Assembly (NCBI GenBank): GCA_030533325.1
Contig: JAUNJJ010000022.1
Span: 1 to 40,408, forward strand
From: Oscillospiraceae bacterium
GTDB lineage: Bacteria; Bacillota; Clostridia; Oscillospirales; Ruminococcaceae
DNA length: 40,408 nucleotides
Direction of reading: 5' to 3'
Shown piece after piece: positions 16,153 through 23,264 of this stretch. How positions within the stretch are numbered: the first letter of the stretch is position 1; each line of letters begins with the position of its first letter. The notes beneath the pieces are model-generated. The model saw only the letters and a program-made list of their open reading frames with translations. It did no database searches and was not told where the DNA came from. A program made the translations under genes and the position numbers.

Positions 16153-17274
16153 TTACATATTTTCAAGTCCGCCGAGTGATTCGTAGATAGCCGGATAAAC
16201 ACCTGCGAGGAGAAGACCAACTACAACACCGAGGAAGATAATAGCAACAGGTTCGAGGAGAGAAACAAGTCTCTGAACTGCTGAATCCGCTTCTTCATCA
16301 TAGTAGTCAGCTGACTTTTCAAGAATATCATCAAGAGCACCGGCTTCTTCACCGACGAAGATGATTGAACAGAACATTGATTCGAATATCTCTGTTCTTG
16401 TTATAGCTGCTGAAAGCGGTTCACCCTGCTTAACCTCATCGATAACCTGCTTGAACTTATCTGAGATATACATATTATTAAGTACGTCTGAAGATCTCTG
16501 GAGACACTCAACCATCGGAATACCGCTTGAGTAAAGCGATGAAAGTGTTCTCGCAAATCTCGCTGTGTAAATCTTAACCATAAGAGGGCCAACCTTTGGC
16601 GCCGTAATCTTATACATATCAATTTTATATCGGATTGAAGGAACCTTAAGTGCATAGATTACTGCGAAAACCAAAGCACCGACAATTGCAACGATAAGAT
16701 ACCAGTACTTAACGAAAACCTCATTTCCCTTAAGAAGAAACTGAGCAATGATATTAAGGTTTTTAGGATCATCACCGAACAGCGGTTTAAGTACTGGGAT
16801 AATGAAAGTAAAAATAAGCACACAAACTACAACACAGAGTACAAGAAGAATTATAGGATAGATAAGAGCTCCTCTGATAGTGTTGTTCATCTTGTTTTCC
16901 TTGTCATAGTGAGCTTCAAGTCTCTTCATGATAACGTCCATCTGGCCTGAGCTTTCACCAGCATTTACCATGCTCTTCATGAACTGTGGAAATGCATCTT
17001 CCTGTGCTTCAAGTGAAGCTGAGAAGGATTCACCCTTCTGTACGTTTTCATAGATTTCCTGCCAGATAGCTTTGGCCTTATCGTTTTCCTGCTCTTTGCT
17101 GAGGATGTCAAGTGCCTTAACCAGCGTCAGACCTGAAGAAAGCATCGCACTGAGCTGACGGCAGTTAAAAGAAAGTTCTTTGGTTTTGAACTTATAAGTT
17201 GACTTTTTCTCCTCTGAAGTATTATTTTTACTGCCTGATCGCTTCTTGCCATCAGCAATAGAAATGTTACTCAT
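16153..17274 (-). CDS. pilC: Type IV pilus inner-membrane platform protein PilC
   Basis: This 373-aa polytopic protein has two T2SSF repeats, each with a cytoplasmic helical domain (RQLSAMLSSGLTLVKALDIL and RTLSSLYSSGIPMVECLQRS) followed by membrane helices, three in total (about residues 135-158, 190-210 and 340-365). It forms the platform on which PilB and PilT act. A Lys/Ser-rich leader of about 30 residues precedes the first repeat. ATG is preceded by GGAGGTGG. It is the first gene of the operon read from the promoter at 17350-17378. Confidence 0.93.
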   Translation of the reverse strand: MSNISIADGKKRSGSKNNTSEEKKSTYKFKTKELSFNCRQLSAMLSSGLTLVKALDILSKEQENDKAKAIWQEIYENVQKGESFSASLEAQEDAFPQFMKSMVNAGESSGQMDVIMKRLEAHYDKENKMNNTIRGALIYPIILLVLCVVVCVLIFTFIIPVLKPLFGDDPKNLNIIAQFLLKGNEVFVKYWYLIVAIVGALVFAVIYALKVPSIRYKIDMYKITAPKVGPLMVKIYTARFARTLSSLYSSGIPMVECLQRSSDVLNNMYISDKFKQVIDEVKQGEPLSAAITRTEIFESMFCSIIFVGEEAGALDDILEKSADYYDEEADSAVQRLVSLLEPVAIIFLGVVVGLLLAGVYPAIYESLGGLENM

Positions 17275-17349
17275 TAAACCACCTCCGAATTATTTTTATA
17301 GTTTTTTCAAACTAAAGAGCACAAATAGACACACTACTCTAATAATATT

Positions 17350-17378
17350 ATTATATCATCACAGCGGTCAAATTTCAA
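17350..17378 (-). promoter_or_regulatory. Promoter of the pilC operon
   Basis: Minus-strand TTGAAA (17373-17378) and TATAAT (17350-17355) are 17 bases apart, about 76 bases before pilC. This is the best sigma-A promoter between ribH and pilC. I looked for a GEMM (c-di-GMP) riboswitch between it and pilC and did not see one. Confidence 0.7.
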
Positions 17379-17681
17379 TTGTGTATTTCATATAAATACA
17401 TGGTGCATATTTATAAAAATGCACCAATACGAATTATTAAGGCACTAAGCTAACAAAATGACACTCCCAAAAATGTAACTTTTATCATTATATATCCTTA
17501 TAATAACATTTATGATATATTTATTTAACGCATTTTAGGTCATAACCGCCACTTTGTCGGTTATTACAAAGTGTCTTTTGTGAATTCTGACGATAAATAT
17601 ACAATTTTCAAAGGCGCAAAATATTTACAGTAAGATGGTTAAAACAGCACCTTGAAAACGTTTTATCGAGCCATATAACAA
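17379..17681. other. AT-rich gene-free stretch upstream of the pil promoter
   Basis: About 300 bases between the pil promoter and the rib terminator contain no convincing gene. The notable structure is the pair of overlapping hairpins at 17542-17573, annotated separately. The stretch is otherwise AT-rich, compatible with an upstream regulatory region or a small RNA. Confidence 0.6.
17542..17573. other. Two overlapping, mutually exclusive hairpins
   Basis: Stem 1 is ataaccg/cggttat (17542-17548 with 17558-17564). Stem 2 is cactttgt/acaaagtg (17550-17557 with 17566-17573). Each stem's second arm or loop contains part of the other, so they interleave perfectly in 32 bases with joints of 1, 0 and 1 base. 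This is an RNA switch, a pseudoknot or a composite operator. The strand of any transcript is unknown. Confidence 0.6.
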
Positions 17682-17704
17682 AGGACTGCATCAGGTGCAG
17701 TCCT
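17682..17704 (-). terminator. Intrinsic terminator of the rib operon
   Basis: A 9-bp perfect stem (aggactgca with tgcagtcct) with a 5-base loop lies 10 bases past the ribH stop codon. It is followed on the minus strand by TTGTTAT. It closes the ribDEBAH operon. Confidence 0.85.
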
Positions 17705-17713
17705 GAAATTTTA

Positions 17714-18175
17714 TCAGATTTTCTTAAGAAGACTTATCATCTCAAGAGCTGACATAGCACAGTCATAGCCCTTGTTGCCTGCCTTAGTGCCTGCACGTTC
17801 GATAGCCTGTTCGATATTTTCCGTTGTAAGCACACCGAAGAGGACCGGAATCCCGCTGCTGAGGGAAACCTGTGCAATGCCCTTTGAAACTTCAGCACAC
17901 ACATAGTCATAGTGTGTAGTTGAACCACGGATAACGGCACCTACACAGATAACTGCGTCATATTTGCGGCTGTCGGCAAGTTTCTTTGCTGCAAGCGGAA
18001 TTTCAAATGCACCCGGAACCCATGCAAGATCAATGTTTTCCGGATCAATATCATGTCTCAGAAGAGCATCTTCTGCTCCGGCAATAAGCTTTGATGTGAT
18101 AAACTCGTTGAATCTTGACGCAACAATTGCTATTCTGGCATCTCCTGCTATAAAGCTTCCTTCGATAATATTCAT
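17714..18175 (-). CDS. ribH: 6,7-dimethyl-8-ribityllumazine synthase (RibH)
   Basis: This 153-aa enzyme condenses 5-amino-6-ribitylaminouracil with dihydroxybutanone phosphate to give lumazine, the penultimate step to riboflavin. Visible family motifs are [41 protein letters not shown] (catalytic His) and [17 protein letters not shown]. Length is normal. It is the last gene of the rib operon, 33 bases after ribBA, with GGAGG nine bases from the ATG. Only one lumazine synthase is present. Confidence 0.97.
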   Translation of the reverse strand: MNIIEGSFIAGDARIAIVASRFNEFITSKLIAGAEDALLRHDIDPENIDLAWVPGAFEIPLAAKKLADSRKYDAVICVGAVIRGSTTHYDYVCAEVSKGIAQVSLSSGIPVLFGVLTTENIEQAIERAGTKAGNKGYDCAMSALEMISLLKKI

Positions 18176-18208
18176 AACCTTTTTCCTCCGTAAATGTTTT
18201 TATCGTAT

Positions 18209-19414
18209 TTATTCATCGTATGTGAACATATGTCCCATACGTTTCTGCTTTGTTTTAAGATAGAATTCATCCTGAGAGTTGGCTTCCATCTGAAGAGGCA
18301 CCCTCTCGGTTATCTCTATGCCATAGTCCGAGAGATCTGCTATCTTAAGCGGATTGTTTGTCATAAGTCTGAGCTTTGATACACCGAAATACTTAAGCAT
18401 CTGGGCGCCGCAGCTGTAGTCACGCATATCTGCCGGAAATCCGAGACGGATATTTGCATCCACCGTATCAAGTCCCTGTTCCTGAAGAACATATGCCTTT
18501 ATCTTGTTGATAAGCCCTATGCCTCTTCCTTCCTGGCGAAGATAGAGAATGATGCCTCTTCCTTCCTCAGCAACCTTCTTCATGGCTGCCTCAAGCTGCT
18601 GACCGCAGTCACAGCGTTTTGAACCGAATACGTCACCTGTCAGGCATTCGGAATGAACTCTGCACAGAACCGGTTTATCGTCGGAAATATCACCCATGGT
18701 AAGAGCAACATGGTGTTCACCTGTTATCGTGTTGCAGAAACCGTGTATATCAAAGTCACCGAATTTTGACGGAAGCTTTGCACCTGTTACATGCTCCATA
18801 AATATATCATAGCGTTTTCTGTATGCCTGAAGGTCGGCTATCGTTATGAACTTTATTCCGTGTTCCTTTGCAAGCACCTTAAGTCCGTCCTGTCTCATCA
18901 TTGTGCCGTCATCAGCCATGATCTCACAGCAGAGTCCCACCTGCTTAAGTCCTGCAAGTCTCATAAGGTCAACCGTTGCCTCTGTGTGACCGTTTCTCTC
19001 AAGCACTCCGCCCGGCTTTGCCTCAAGCGGAAACATATGCCCCGGACGTCTGAAATCCTGCGGTTTTACTCCGTCTTCAACGCACTTCATTGCTGTTACA
19101 GACCTTTCTGCAGCAGAGATTCCCGTTGTGGTATCCTTGTAGTCAATGGACACCGTAAAAGCTGTGCAGTGATTGTCTGTATTGTTTCTTACCATCTGTG
19201 ACAGTCCGAGTTTCTGAGTGTACTCGCTGCTCATAGGCATACAGATAAGTCCCTTTCCATAGGTAGCCATGAAGTTTACATTTTCCTGTGTGGCAAACTG
19301 TGCAGCACAGATGAAGTCACCTTCATTTTCACGGTCATCATCATCTGTTACCAGAATTATCTTTCCTGCTCTGAGATCTTCAAGAGCTTCGTCTATTGTA
19401 TTGTAGGCAAACAT
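18209..19414 (-). CDS. ribBA: Bifunctional DHBP synthase / GTP cyclohydrolase II
   Basis: This 401-aa fusion enzyme makes both riboflavin precursors. Residues 1 to about 200 are 3,4-dihydroxy-2-butanone-4-phosphate synthase, with acidic motif [16 protein letters not shown] and RPGHMFPL. The remainder is GTP cyclohydrolase II with [18 protein letters not shown] (zinc cysteines) and [12 protein letters not shown]. The fusion is normal for Firmicutes. It lies 153 bases after ribE, a longer gap than elsewhere in the operon, containing imperfect hairpins. AAAGGAAG precedes the ATG. Confidence 0.97.
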   Translation of the reverse strand: MFAYNTIDEALEDLRAGKIILVTDDDDRENEGDFICAAQFATQENVNFMATYGKGLICMPMSSEYTQKLGLSQMVRNNTDNHCTAFTVSIDYKDTTTGISAAERSVTAMKCVEDGVKPQDFRRPGHMFPLEAKPGGVLERNGHTEATVDLMRLAGLKQVGLCCEIMADDGTMMRQDGLKVLAKEHGIKFITIADLQAYRKRYDIFMEHVTGAKLPSKFGDFDIHGFCNTITGEHHVALTMGDISDDKPVLCRVHSECLTGDVFGSKRCDCGQQLEAAMKKVAEEGRGIILYLRQEGRGIGLINKIKAYVLQEQGLDTVDANIRLGFPADMRDYSCGAQMLKYFGVSKLRLMTNNPLKIADLSDYGIEITERVPLQMEANSQDEFYLKTKQKRMGHMFTYDE

Positions 19415-19461
19415 CAGATTATATACTTCCTTTCAGGTTTGGTTTACAGTTTAAAATCAAC

Positions 19462-19533
19462 CCGGTTTCAACTCCTGACAACCTTGTTTTCCGGAGTTGT
19501 CAAACCCGTGAAAATCAGTTGGTTTTAAACCGG
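19462..19533 (-). other. Structured ribE-ribBA intergenic spacer
   Basis: Within the 152-base gap three pairings are possible: ccggttt/aaaccgg (19462-19468 with 19527-19533), caactcc/ggagttg (19469-19475 with 19493-19499) and tgacaac/gttgtca (19476-19482 with 19496-19502). The last two exclude each other. There is no T run, so it is not a standard terminator. It could be an RNA processing or stability element within the operon. Confidence 0.5.
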
Positions 19534-19567
19534 ATATTTTTATAGCGATACGGTTTAGCAACCAGGG

Positions 19568-20230
19568 TTAAAAACCGTTGCGAATGAGCATTTCACGTGT
19601 GATACGGGATTTGTTGTCAACTTTTTTTACGGTTGATTCGGGGTTTAATCCCATGAGTTTTTCAACATATTTTCCTATCATATCACACTCAATATTAATG
19701 CGGTCACCAGGTTGTCTGGAGAGAAGAGTTGTTTCCGATGCCGTGTGCGGAATTACGGATACTTTAAACTCTGTTTCTGATACTGCTGCTACTGTAAGAC
19801 TTATTCCGTCAAGAGCAACTGAACCTTTTTCGACTATATATTTCATGATACTGCTGTCTGCAGATATCGTTACCCAGACTGCATTTTCCTCACGGCGAAG
19901 TGAAACAATATTTCCCGTTCCGTCTATATGCCCTGAAACAATATGACCGCCGAAACGTCCGCCGCAGAGCATGGCACGTTCCATATTCACGCAGTCACCC
20001 GGTCCGAGCAAACCGAGAGAACTTCTTCGCATTGTCTCAGCCATGACATCTGCAGTGAATGTTATGTCAGTTATATCAGTCGCAGTAAGGCAGACTCCGT
20101 TTACAGCAATACTGTCTCCCTCATGAATATCACTGAGAACAAGTGATGCGGAAAATGTTATCCTTGAACTGACATTTCCTTTTCGTACTGAAGCTACGGT
20201 TCCTTTTTCTTCTATAATGCCTGTAAACAT
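19568..20230 (-). CDS. ribE: Riboflavin synthase alpha chain (RibE)
   Basis: This 220-aa enzyme dismutates two lumazines into riboflavin and recycled precursor. Two lumazine-binding barrels are seen. The first starts MFTGIIEEKGTV with DSIAVNGVCLTATDI. The second starts near GRFGGHIVSGHIDGTG with KGSVALDGISLTVAAV. The length is normal, with a basic C-terminal tail. The ATG lies three bases past the ribD stop, and GGAGGTGA lies inside the end of ribD, so the two are closely coupled. Confidence 0.96.
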   Translation of the reverse strand: MFTGIIEEKGTVASVRKGNVSSRITFSASLVLSDIHEGDSIAVNGVCLTATDITDITFTADVMAETMRRSSLGLLGPGDCVNMERAMLCGGRFGGHIVSGHIDGTGNIVSLRREENAVWVTISADSSIMKYIVEKGSVALDGISLTVAAVSETEFKVSVIPHTASETTLLSRQPGDRINIECDMIGKYVEKLMGLNPESTVKKVDNKSRITREMLIRNGF

Positions 20231-20233
20231 AAA

Positions 20234-21331
20234 CTACTCACCTCCGACTCTGTACTCGACAAGAATGTCATCACCTATATGAGAAATAACCGGTCCGGAT
20301 AATCTGAAAGCCTCATCGGGGAGAGCAACGCCCTCACCGCCCACTGCTGACTTCGCCGAAACTCCGCCGAATATTTTCGGAGCGATATACATCTGTAATT
20401 TATTGACTATGCCGCTCTTAAGAGCACTGTATGCAAGCTCTGAACCGCCTTCAATGAGAACACTGTCGATATGATATTCAACGGCAAGTACACTCATCAG
20501 TTCCTTAAGATTAACCTTCCCGTCTGAAGAAGATGTTTTTATTATATGTGCACCAAGCGACTCAAGATGAGAGATTTTTTCTGCATCTTCACTGACTGTT
20601 GCTATACAGGTCGGATATTTGCGGGCCGTTTTTATTATATTGCAGTCCTGCGGAATGCGGAGTGAACTGTCACAGATTATTCTGGTGTGGATTCCCGGTT
20701 CTTCAAGGCGACATGTAAGCATAGGGTCATCGGCAAGGACTGTTCCGATTCCGGTCATAACAGCTGCAGTCCTTTTTCTTGTCATCTGAACATTCATGCG
20801 TGACTCATCAGATGTTATCCACTTTGAAGCACCTGTGCGGGTAGCTGTTTTTCCGTCGGCAGTCATGGCATACTTTAATATAACAAACGGAGTCTGTTCT
20901 GAAATATAGTGGAAAAAGATCTCGTTCAGTGCATCACATTCATTTTTCAGAATCCCTTCATATACTTCTGTCCCGTGCTCACGAAGTATGGCGGCACCTT
21001 TTCCCGCAACTTTAGGGTTCGGGTCTGAGGAACCGATAAATACTCTCTTTATTTTATTTTCTATTACAGCCTCCGTACAGGGAGGAGTTTTTCCGTAATG
21101 ACAGCAGGGTTCAAGTGTGACATACATATCCGCACCCTCCGCACTCTCTGTGCACGATGCAAATGCATTTCTTTCGGCATGAAGTTCTCCGTAACGCCTG
21201 TGATATCCGCTGCCGATTACTCTGCCGTTTTTTACTATAACCGCTCCCACAAGCGGATTCGGATTCACAAAACCTGTTCCGCCTTTAGCGAGTTCAACAG
21301 CTATTCGCATATATTTTTCATGTTCTGACAT
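20234..21331 (-). CDS. ribD: Bifunctional riboflavin deaminase / reductase (RibD)
   Basis: This 365-aa fusion performs deamination then reduction of the pyrimidine intermediate. The N-terminal deaminase has zinc motifs LHAERNAF and LEPCCHYGKTPPCTE. The C-terminal reductase has KYAMTADGKTATRTGASKWI and VLIEGGSELAYSAL. Upstream in-frame GTG (21340) and ATG (21337) exist, but the ATG at 21331 has the best spacing to AAGAGTG. It is first in the operon, directly behind the riboswitch terminator. Confidence 0.96.
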   Translation of the reverse strand: MSEHEKYMRIAVELAKGGTGFVNPNPLVGAVIVKNGRVIGSGYHRRYGELHAERNAFASCTESAEGADMYVTLEPCCHYGKTPPCTEAVIENKIKRVFIGSSDPNPKVAGKGAAILREHGTEVYEGILKNECDALNEIFFHYISEQTPFVILKYAMTADGKTATRTGASKWITSDESRMNVQMTRKRTAAVMTGIGTVLADDPMLTCRLEEPGIHTRIICDSSLRIPQDCNIIKTARKYPTCIATVSEDAEKISHLESLGAHIIKTSSSDGKVNLKELMSVLAVEYHIDSVLIEGGSELAYSALKSGIVNKLQMYIAPKIFGGVSAKSAVGGEGVALPDEAFRLSGPVISHIGDDILVEYRVGGE

Positions 21332-21349
21332 ATGCATCACTCTTTTCTG

Positions 21350-21388
21350 AAAAAATAAAAAAGTACCCTGAAAAAATCTTCAGGATAC
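21350..21388 (-). terminator. Riboswitch-controlled intrinsic terminator
   Basis: On the minus strand a 10-bp stem (GTATCCTGAA with TTCAGGGTAC, one G-U pair) and a 6-base loop is followed by TTTTTTATTTTTT. It lies between the FMN aptamer and ribD, so it is the expression platform: FMN binding should favour termination. Confidence 0.88.
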
Positions 21389-21424
21389 CAATCATACTAT
21401 TGTAATACTACAAACTAACAGTGT

Positions 21425-21536
21425 GACCGCTTCTTCCATCCGGACTCTACCGTCGGTACCGGAATCTCACCGGTTCGGCCTCAAACGAGGTTAGCGGACT
21501 TTACCGCCGGTTATGAATTGCACATCTTCCTGAAGC
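21425..21536 (-). promoter_or_regulatory. FMN riboswitch (RFN element)
   Basis: Minus-strand sequence carries the conserved RFN blocks ACCGGCGGTAAAGTCCGC, CCGGTGAGATTCCGGTACCG and CGGTAGAGTCCGGATGGAAG. It is closed by a P1 stem GAAGC/GCTTC (21530-21534 with 21427-21431). It senses FMN and controls the downstream rib operon through the terminator at 21350-21388. Confidence 0.95.
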
Positions 21537-21645
21537 ATCTGACATCATTAACAATGAGAAGAAATAACCGCCTGACGCCCATGTAAGGCGACTATTTTTT
21601 TACCGTTCAGCTTAATGAGGGGCAACCGCTGCACGATGCCCTCTC
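21537..21645 (-). other. Extra structured leader upstream of the FMN aptamer
   Basis: The predicted transcript begins near 21645, leaving about 110 bases before the aptamer. This stretch has its own hairpins: a GAGGGCA/TGCCCCTC stem (about 21615-21644) and a CGCC/GGCG stem (about 21572-21589). No reading frame with a start was recognised. The role is unknown. Confidence 0.5.
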
Positions 21646-21651
21646 TAATCT

Positions 21652-21680
21652 ATTATACTTAAATAATATTGATATGTCAA
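21652..21680 (-). promoter_or_regulatory. Promoter of the rib operon
   Basis: A consensus sigma-A promoter: TTGACA (21675-21680), 17-base spacer, TATAAT (21652-21657), reading the minus strand toward the FMN riboswitch. It lies just beyond the broken toxin gene. Confidence 0.9.
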
Positions 21681-21699
21681 GGTCAAAAAATTTTCGAAT

Positions 21700-21825
21700 T
21701 TATTCCGGGAATATGTCCGACAAGGCTGCGATCTGGTCTCTACGTCCATAAATAACTGCTGTAATCCACACAGCTTTATTTTCCTCGTCAACAAAAAAGT
21801 AAACTTCACCTCATACCGCATGCTC
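21700..21825 (-). pseudogene. Broken RelE/ParE-type toxin, C-terminal remnant
   Basis: Directly after the antitoxin stop, one frame reads EHAV, a TGA stop, then GEVYFFVDEENKAVWITAV and IYGRRDQIAALSDIFPE to a TAA. The FxVDEENKAVWITAVIYGRRD pattern is that of the C-terminal strands of RelE/ParE-superfamily toxins. Only about 40 codons remain, with an internal stop and no N-terminal half, so no working toxin is made. A 60-aa frame over the same DNA is out of register and not real. Confidence 0.7.
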
Positions 21826-22123
21826 AAATCCCCTCACGAATTTTAGAAAAGGCTTCATCAACAGACAGTCCTTCGCCGGATTTCGCCTGATTGTATCCTT
21901 TTTCCATCATTGCATCAAACTGCTCATCAGTCAGGCTGTCTCTTGCAGGCAATTTCGATATGGTGAGTGAATACGGAACACCGCCAGTCATAATGATTTG
22001 TCTGTACAATGTATCAATCAGAACCGAAACAGGCAGTCCGATTTGTTCCAAAACCGCCTCTGCCTGCTGTTTGATTTCAGGCTGTACACGAGCCGTTACA
22101 TTTGCGCTTTTTATTGCCATCAT
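21824..22123 (-). CDS. RelB/DinJ-family antitoxin, orphan
   Basis: This 99-aa protein has the ribbon-helix-helix N terminus of RelB/DinJ antitoxins (ANVTARVQPEIKQQAEAVLE, then IGLPVSVLIDTLYRQII) and a C-terminal extension (LTDEQFDAMMEKGYNQAKSG) that would wrap a toxin. The start is one of two adjacent ATGs (22123 or 22120) after AGGCAGG; a GTG at 22129 is less likely. Its toxin gene downstream is broken. The promoter carries an inverted repeat consistent with autorepression. Confidence 0.85.
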   Translation of the reverse strand: MMAIKSANVTARVQPEIKQQAEAVLEQIGLPVSVLIDTLYRQIIMTGGVPYSLTISKLPARDSLTDEQFDAMMEKGYNQAKSGEGLSVDEAFSKIREGI

Positions 22124-22146
22124 AAGCACCTGCCTTTCTGATTTTG

Positions 22147-22181
22147 ATTATACCATATTGTATAGCTGTTTGCAATACAAT
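22147..22181 (-). promoter_or_regulatory. Antitoxin promoter with inverted-repeat operator
   Basis: Minus-strand TTGCAA (22170-22175) and TATAAT (22147-22152) are 17 bases apart. The inverted repeat attgtat/atacaat (22157-22163 and 22175-22181) lies across the spacer and -35 box, where a RelB-type repressor would bind. Confidence 0.7.
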
Positions 22182-22222
22182 GTTAAAACTTACCCCTGAA
22201 AATATCTGTCGGTAACTGCAAA

Positions 22223-22459
22223 TTATTCAGATAAAAGCCATTCCGTAGCATTTATTATTTTAATGCCGTCAATATCAGCAACAATTGGTTTATCCATTGT
22301 GATGATAAGCTTTTCATAATTGTCACGAACCATTGCTAATGGTGCAAGTTCCCTATGTCTGGTTTCTTCAGACATCATCGTTTCAGTGACCTGAATATAT
22401 TTCTTTTCGTTTGTTTTTTTGGCGATAAAATCAATCTCTTTGTTTTCTTTTTCATAAAA
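22223..22459 (-). pseudogene. C-terminal remnant of an AAA_14/DUF4143 ATPase
   Basis: An open stretch of 78 codons without a start reads FYEKENKEIDFIAKK, YIQVTETMMSEETRHRELAP and DGIKIINATEWLLSE to a TAA. This matches the C-terminal end of the common AAA_14/DUF4143 proteins (about 400 aa), in which a nuclease-like EIDF...YIQV pattern precedes the terminal INALDFLL-type motif. The N-terminal ATPase is gone. A promoter and a GGTGG site still stand directly upstream, so an internal deletion is likely. Confidence 0.7.
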
Positions 22460-22476
22460 CTACCACCTTTACCTAA

Positions 22477-22505
22477 ATTATATACCGCTCTCTTATCTTT
22501 GTCAA
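22477..22505 (-). promoter_or_regulatory. Surviving promoter of the deleted AAA_14/DUF4143 gene
   Basis: Minus-strand TTGACA (22500-22505), 17 bases, TATAAT (22477-22482). It now drives only the C-terminal remnant at 22223-22459. Confidence 0.75.
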
Positions 22506-22534
22506 GTTTTTAGCAGTGCTGCTAAAAACTTTTT
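22504..22534 (+). terminator. Strong hairpin with T run upstream of the sigma gene
   Basis: The perfect inverted repeat aagtttttagca/tgctaaaaactt (12 bp, 4-base loop) is followed by T on the plus strand. It abuts the -35 box of the minus-strand promoter, so it could be a plus-strand terminator or a DNA operator. No plus-strand gene was seen to its left. Confidence 0.55.
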
Positions 22535-22683
22535 GTTTTCAGAAGTTTTTAGAACATTCCTTCTGATTATCAGTATTTACAGATTTTAAAAAAATTATTT
22601 TTTTCTGTCCTTTTTTATGTTATAATTTCGAATGTACTAAGTGAAAGGCGAAAAACTCTGAATATAAAGGGAGGGAAATAAAA

Positions 22684-23250
22684 ATGACCGATTCGGAATA
22701 CATAAATATGCTTGAGGAAAATCCGGACAGAGCATACAGCCTGATGATTGACCAGTACGGGAATCTGGTATATGCCATCGTGCTGAACAAACTGAAAAAT
22801 ATATCTTCACGGGAAGATATAGAGGACTGTGTTAGCGATATTTTCGTAGAGATATTTCAGAACTATAAAAAATTCAGTTGTCAGAACGGCACACTGAAGA
22901 CATTTATCAGTACGATAGCAAAAAGAACAGCTATAGACGAATACAGAAGACTGACAAAGAAATATTCAAGAGCAGTCAGCATAGATGAAGAAAATGCTGA
23001 TGATTTCTTCACCAATGAAACACCTGAGGAAAAGACAGCAGAAAAATCAGAGAAAAAACTGATATGGGAAATCATACAGAATCTCGGAGAACCGGACAGC
23101 ATAATACTTATCCAGCAGTTTTTCTATGACAAAACAGTAAAAGAAACAGCAAAGTTCCTTTCCATGACCGCTGCCGCGGTTCAGAAAAGAAGTGTAAGAG
23201 CAAGAGAGAAACTAAAAAAATCACTGGCTGAAGCCGGAATTACATACTGA
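22684..23250 (+). CDS. ECF-type RNA polymerase sigma factor
   Basis: This 188-aa protein has sigma region 2 (YGNLVYAIVLNKLKN, DIEDCVSDIFVEIFQNY, FISTIAKRTAIDEYRR, about residues 25-90), an acidic linker, and region 4 (LIQQFFYDKTVKETAKFLSM then AAVQKRSVRAREKLKKSL, about 130-180). There is no region 1 or 3, as in ECF sigmas. A ribosome-binding site GGGAGG precedes the ATG and a TATAAT lies at 22621-22626. It is followed 14 bases later by a membrane protein that is probably its anti-sigma factor. Confidence 0.92.
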   Translation: MTDSEYINMLEENPDRAYSLMIDQYGNLVYAIVLNKLKNISSREDIEDCVSDIFVEIFQNYKKFSCQNGTLKTFISTIAKRTAIDEYRRLTKKYSRAVSIDEENADDFFTNETPEEKTAEKSEKKLIWEIIQNLGEPDSIILIQQFFYDKTVKETAKFLSMTAAAVQKRSVRAREKLKKSLAEAGITY

Positions 23251-23264
23251 AAGGGTGAAGAAAA

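Noticed and set aside
17275-17700. A c-di-GMP (GEMM) riboswitch upstream of the pil operon, as in some Clostridia.
   Set aside because: The conserved GEMM sequence blocks were not seen on either strand.
21700-21825. The in-frame TGA of the toxin as a selenocysteine or recoded codon.
   Set aside because: The N-terminal half of the toxin is missing and no recoding element was seen, so decay is simpler.
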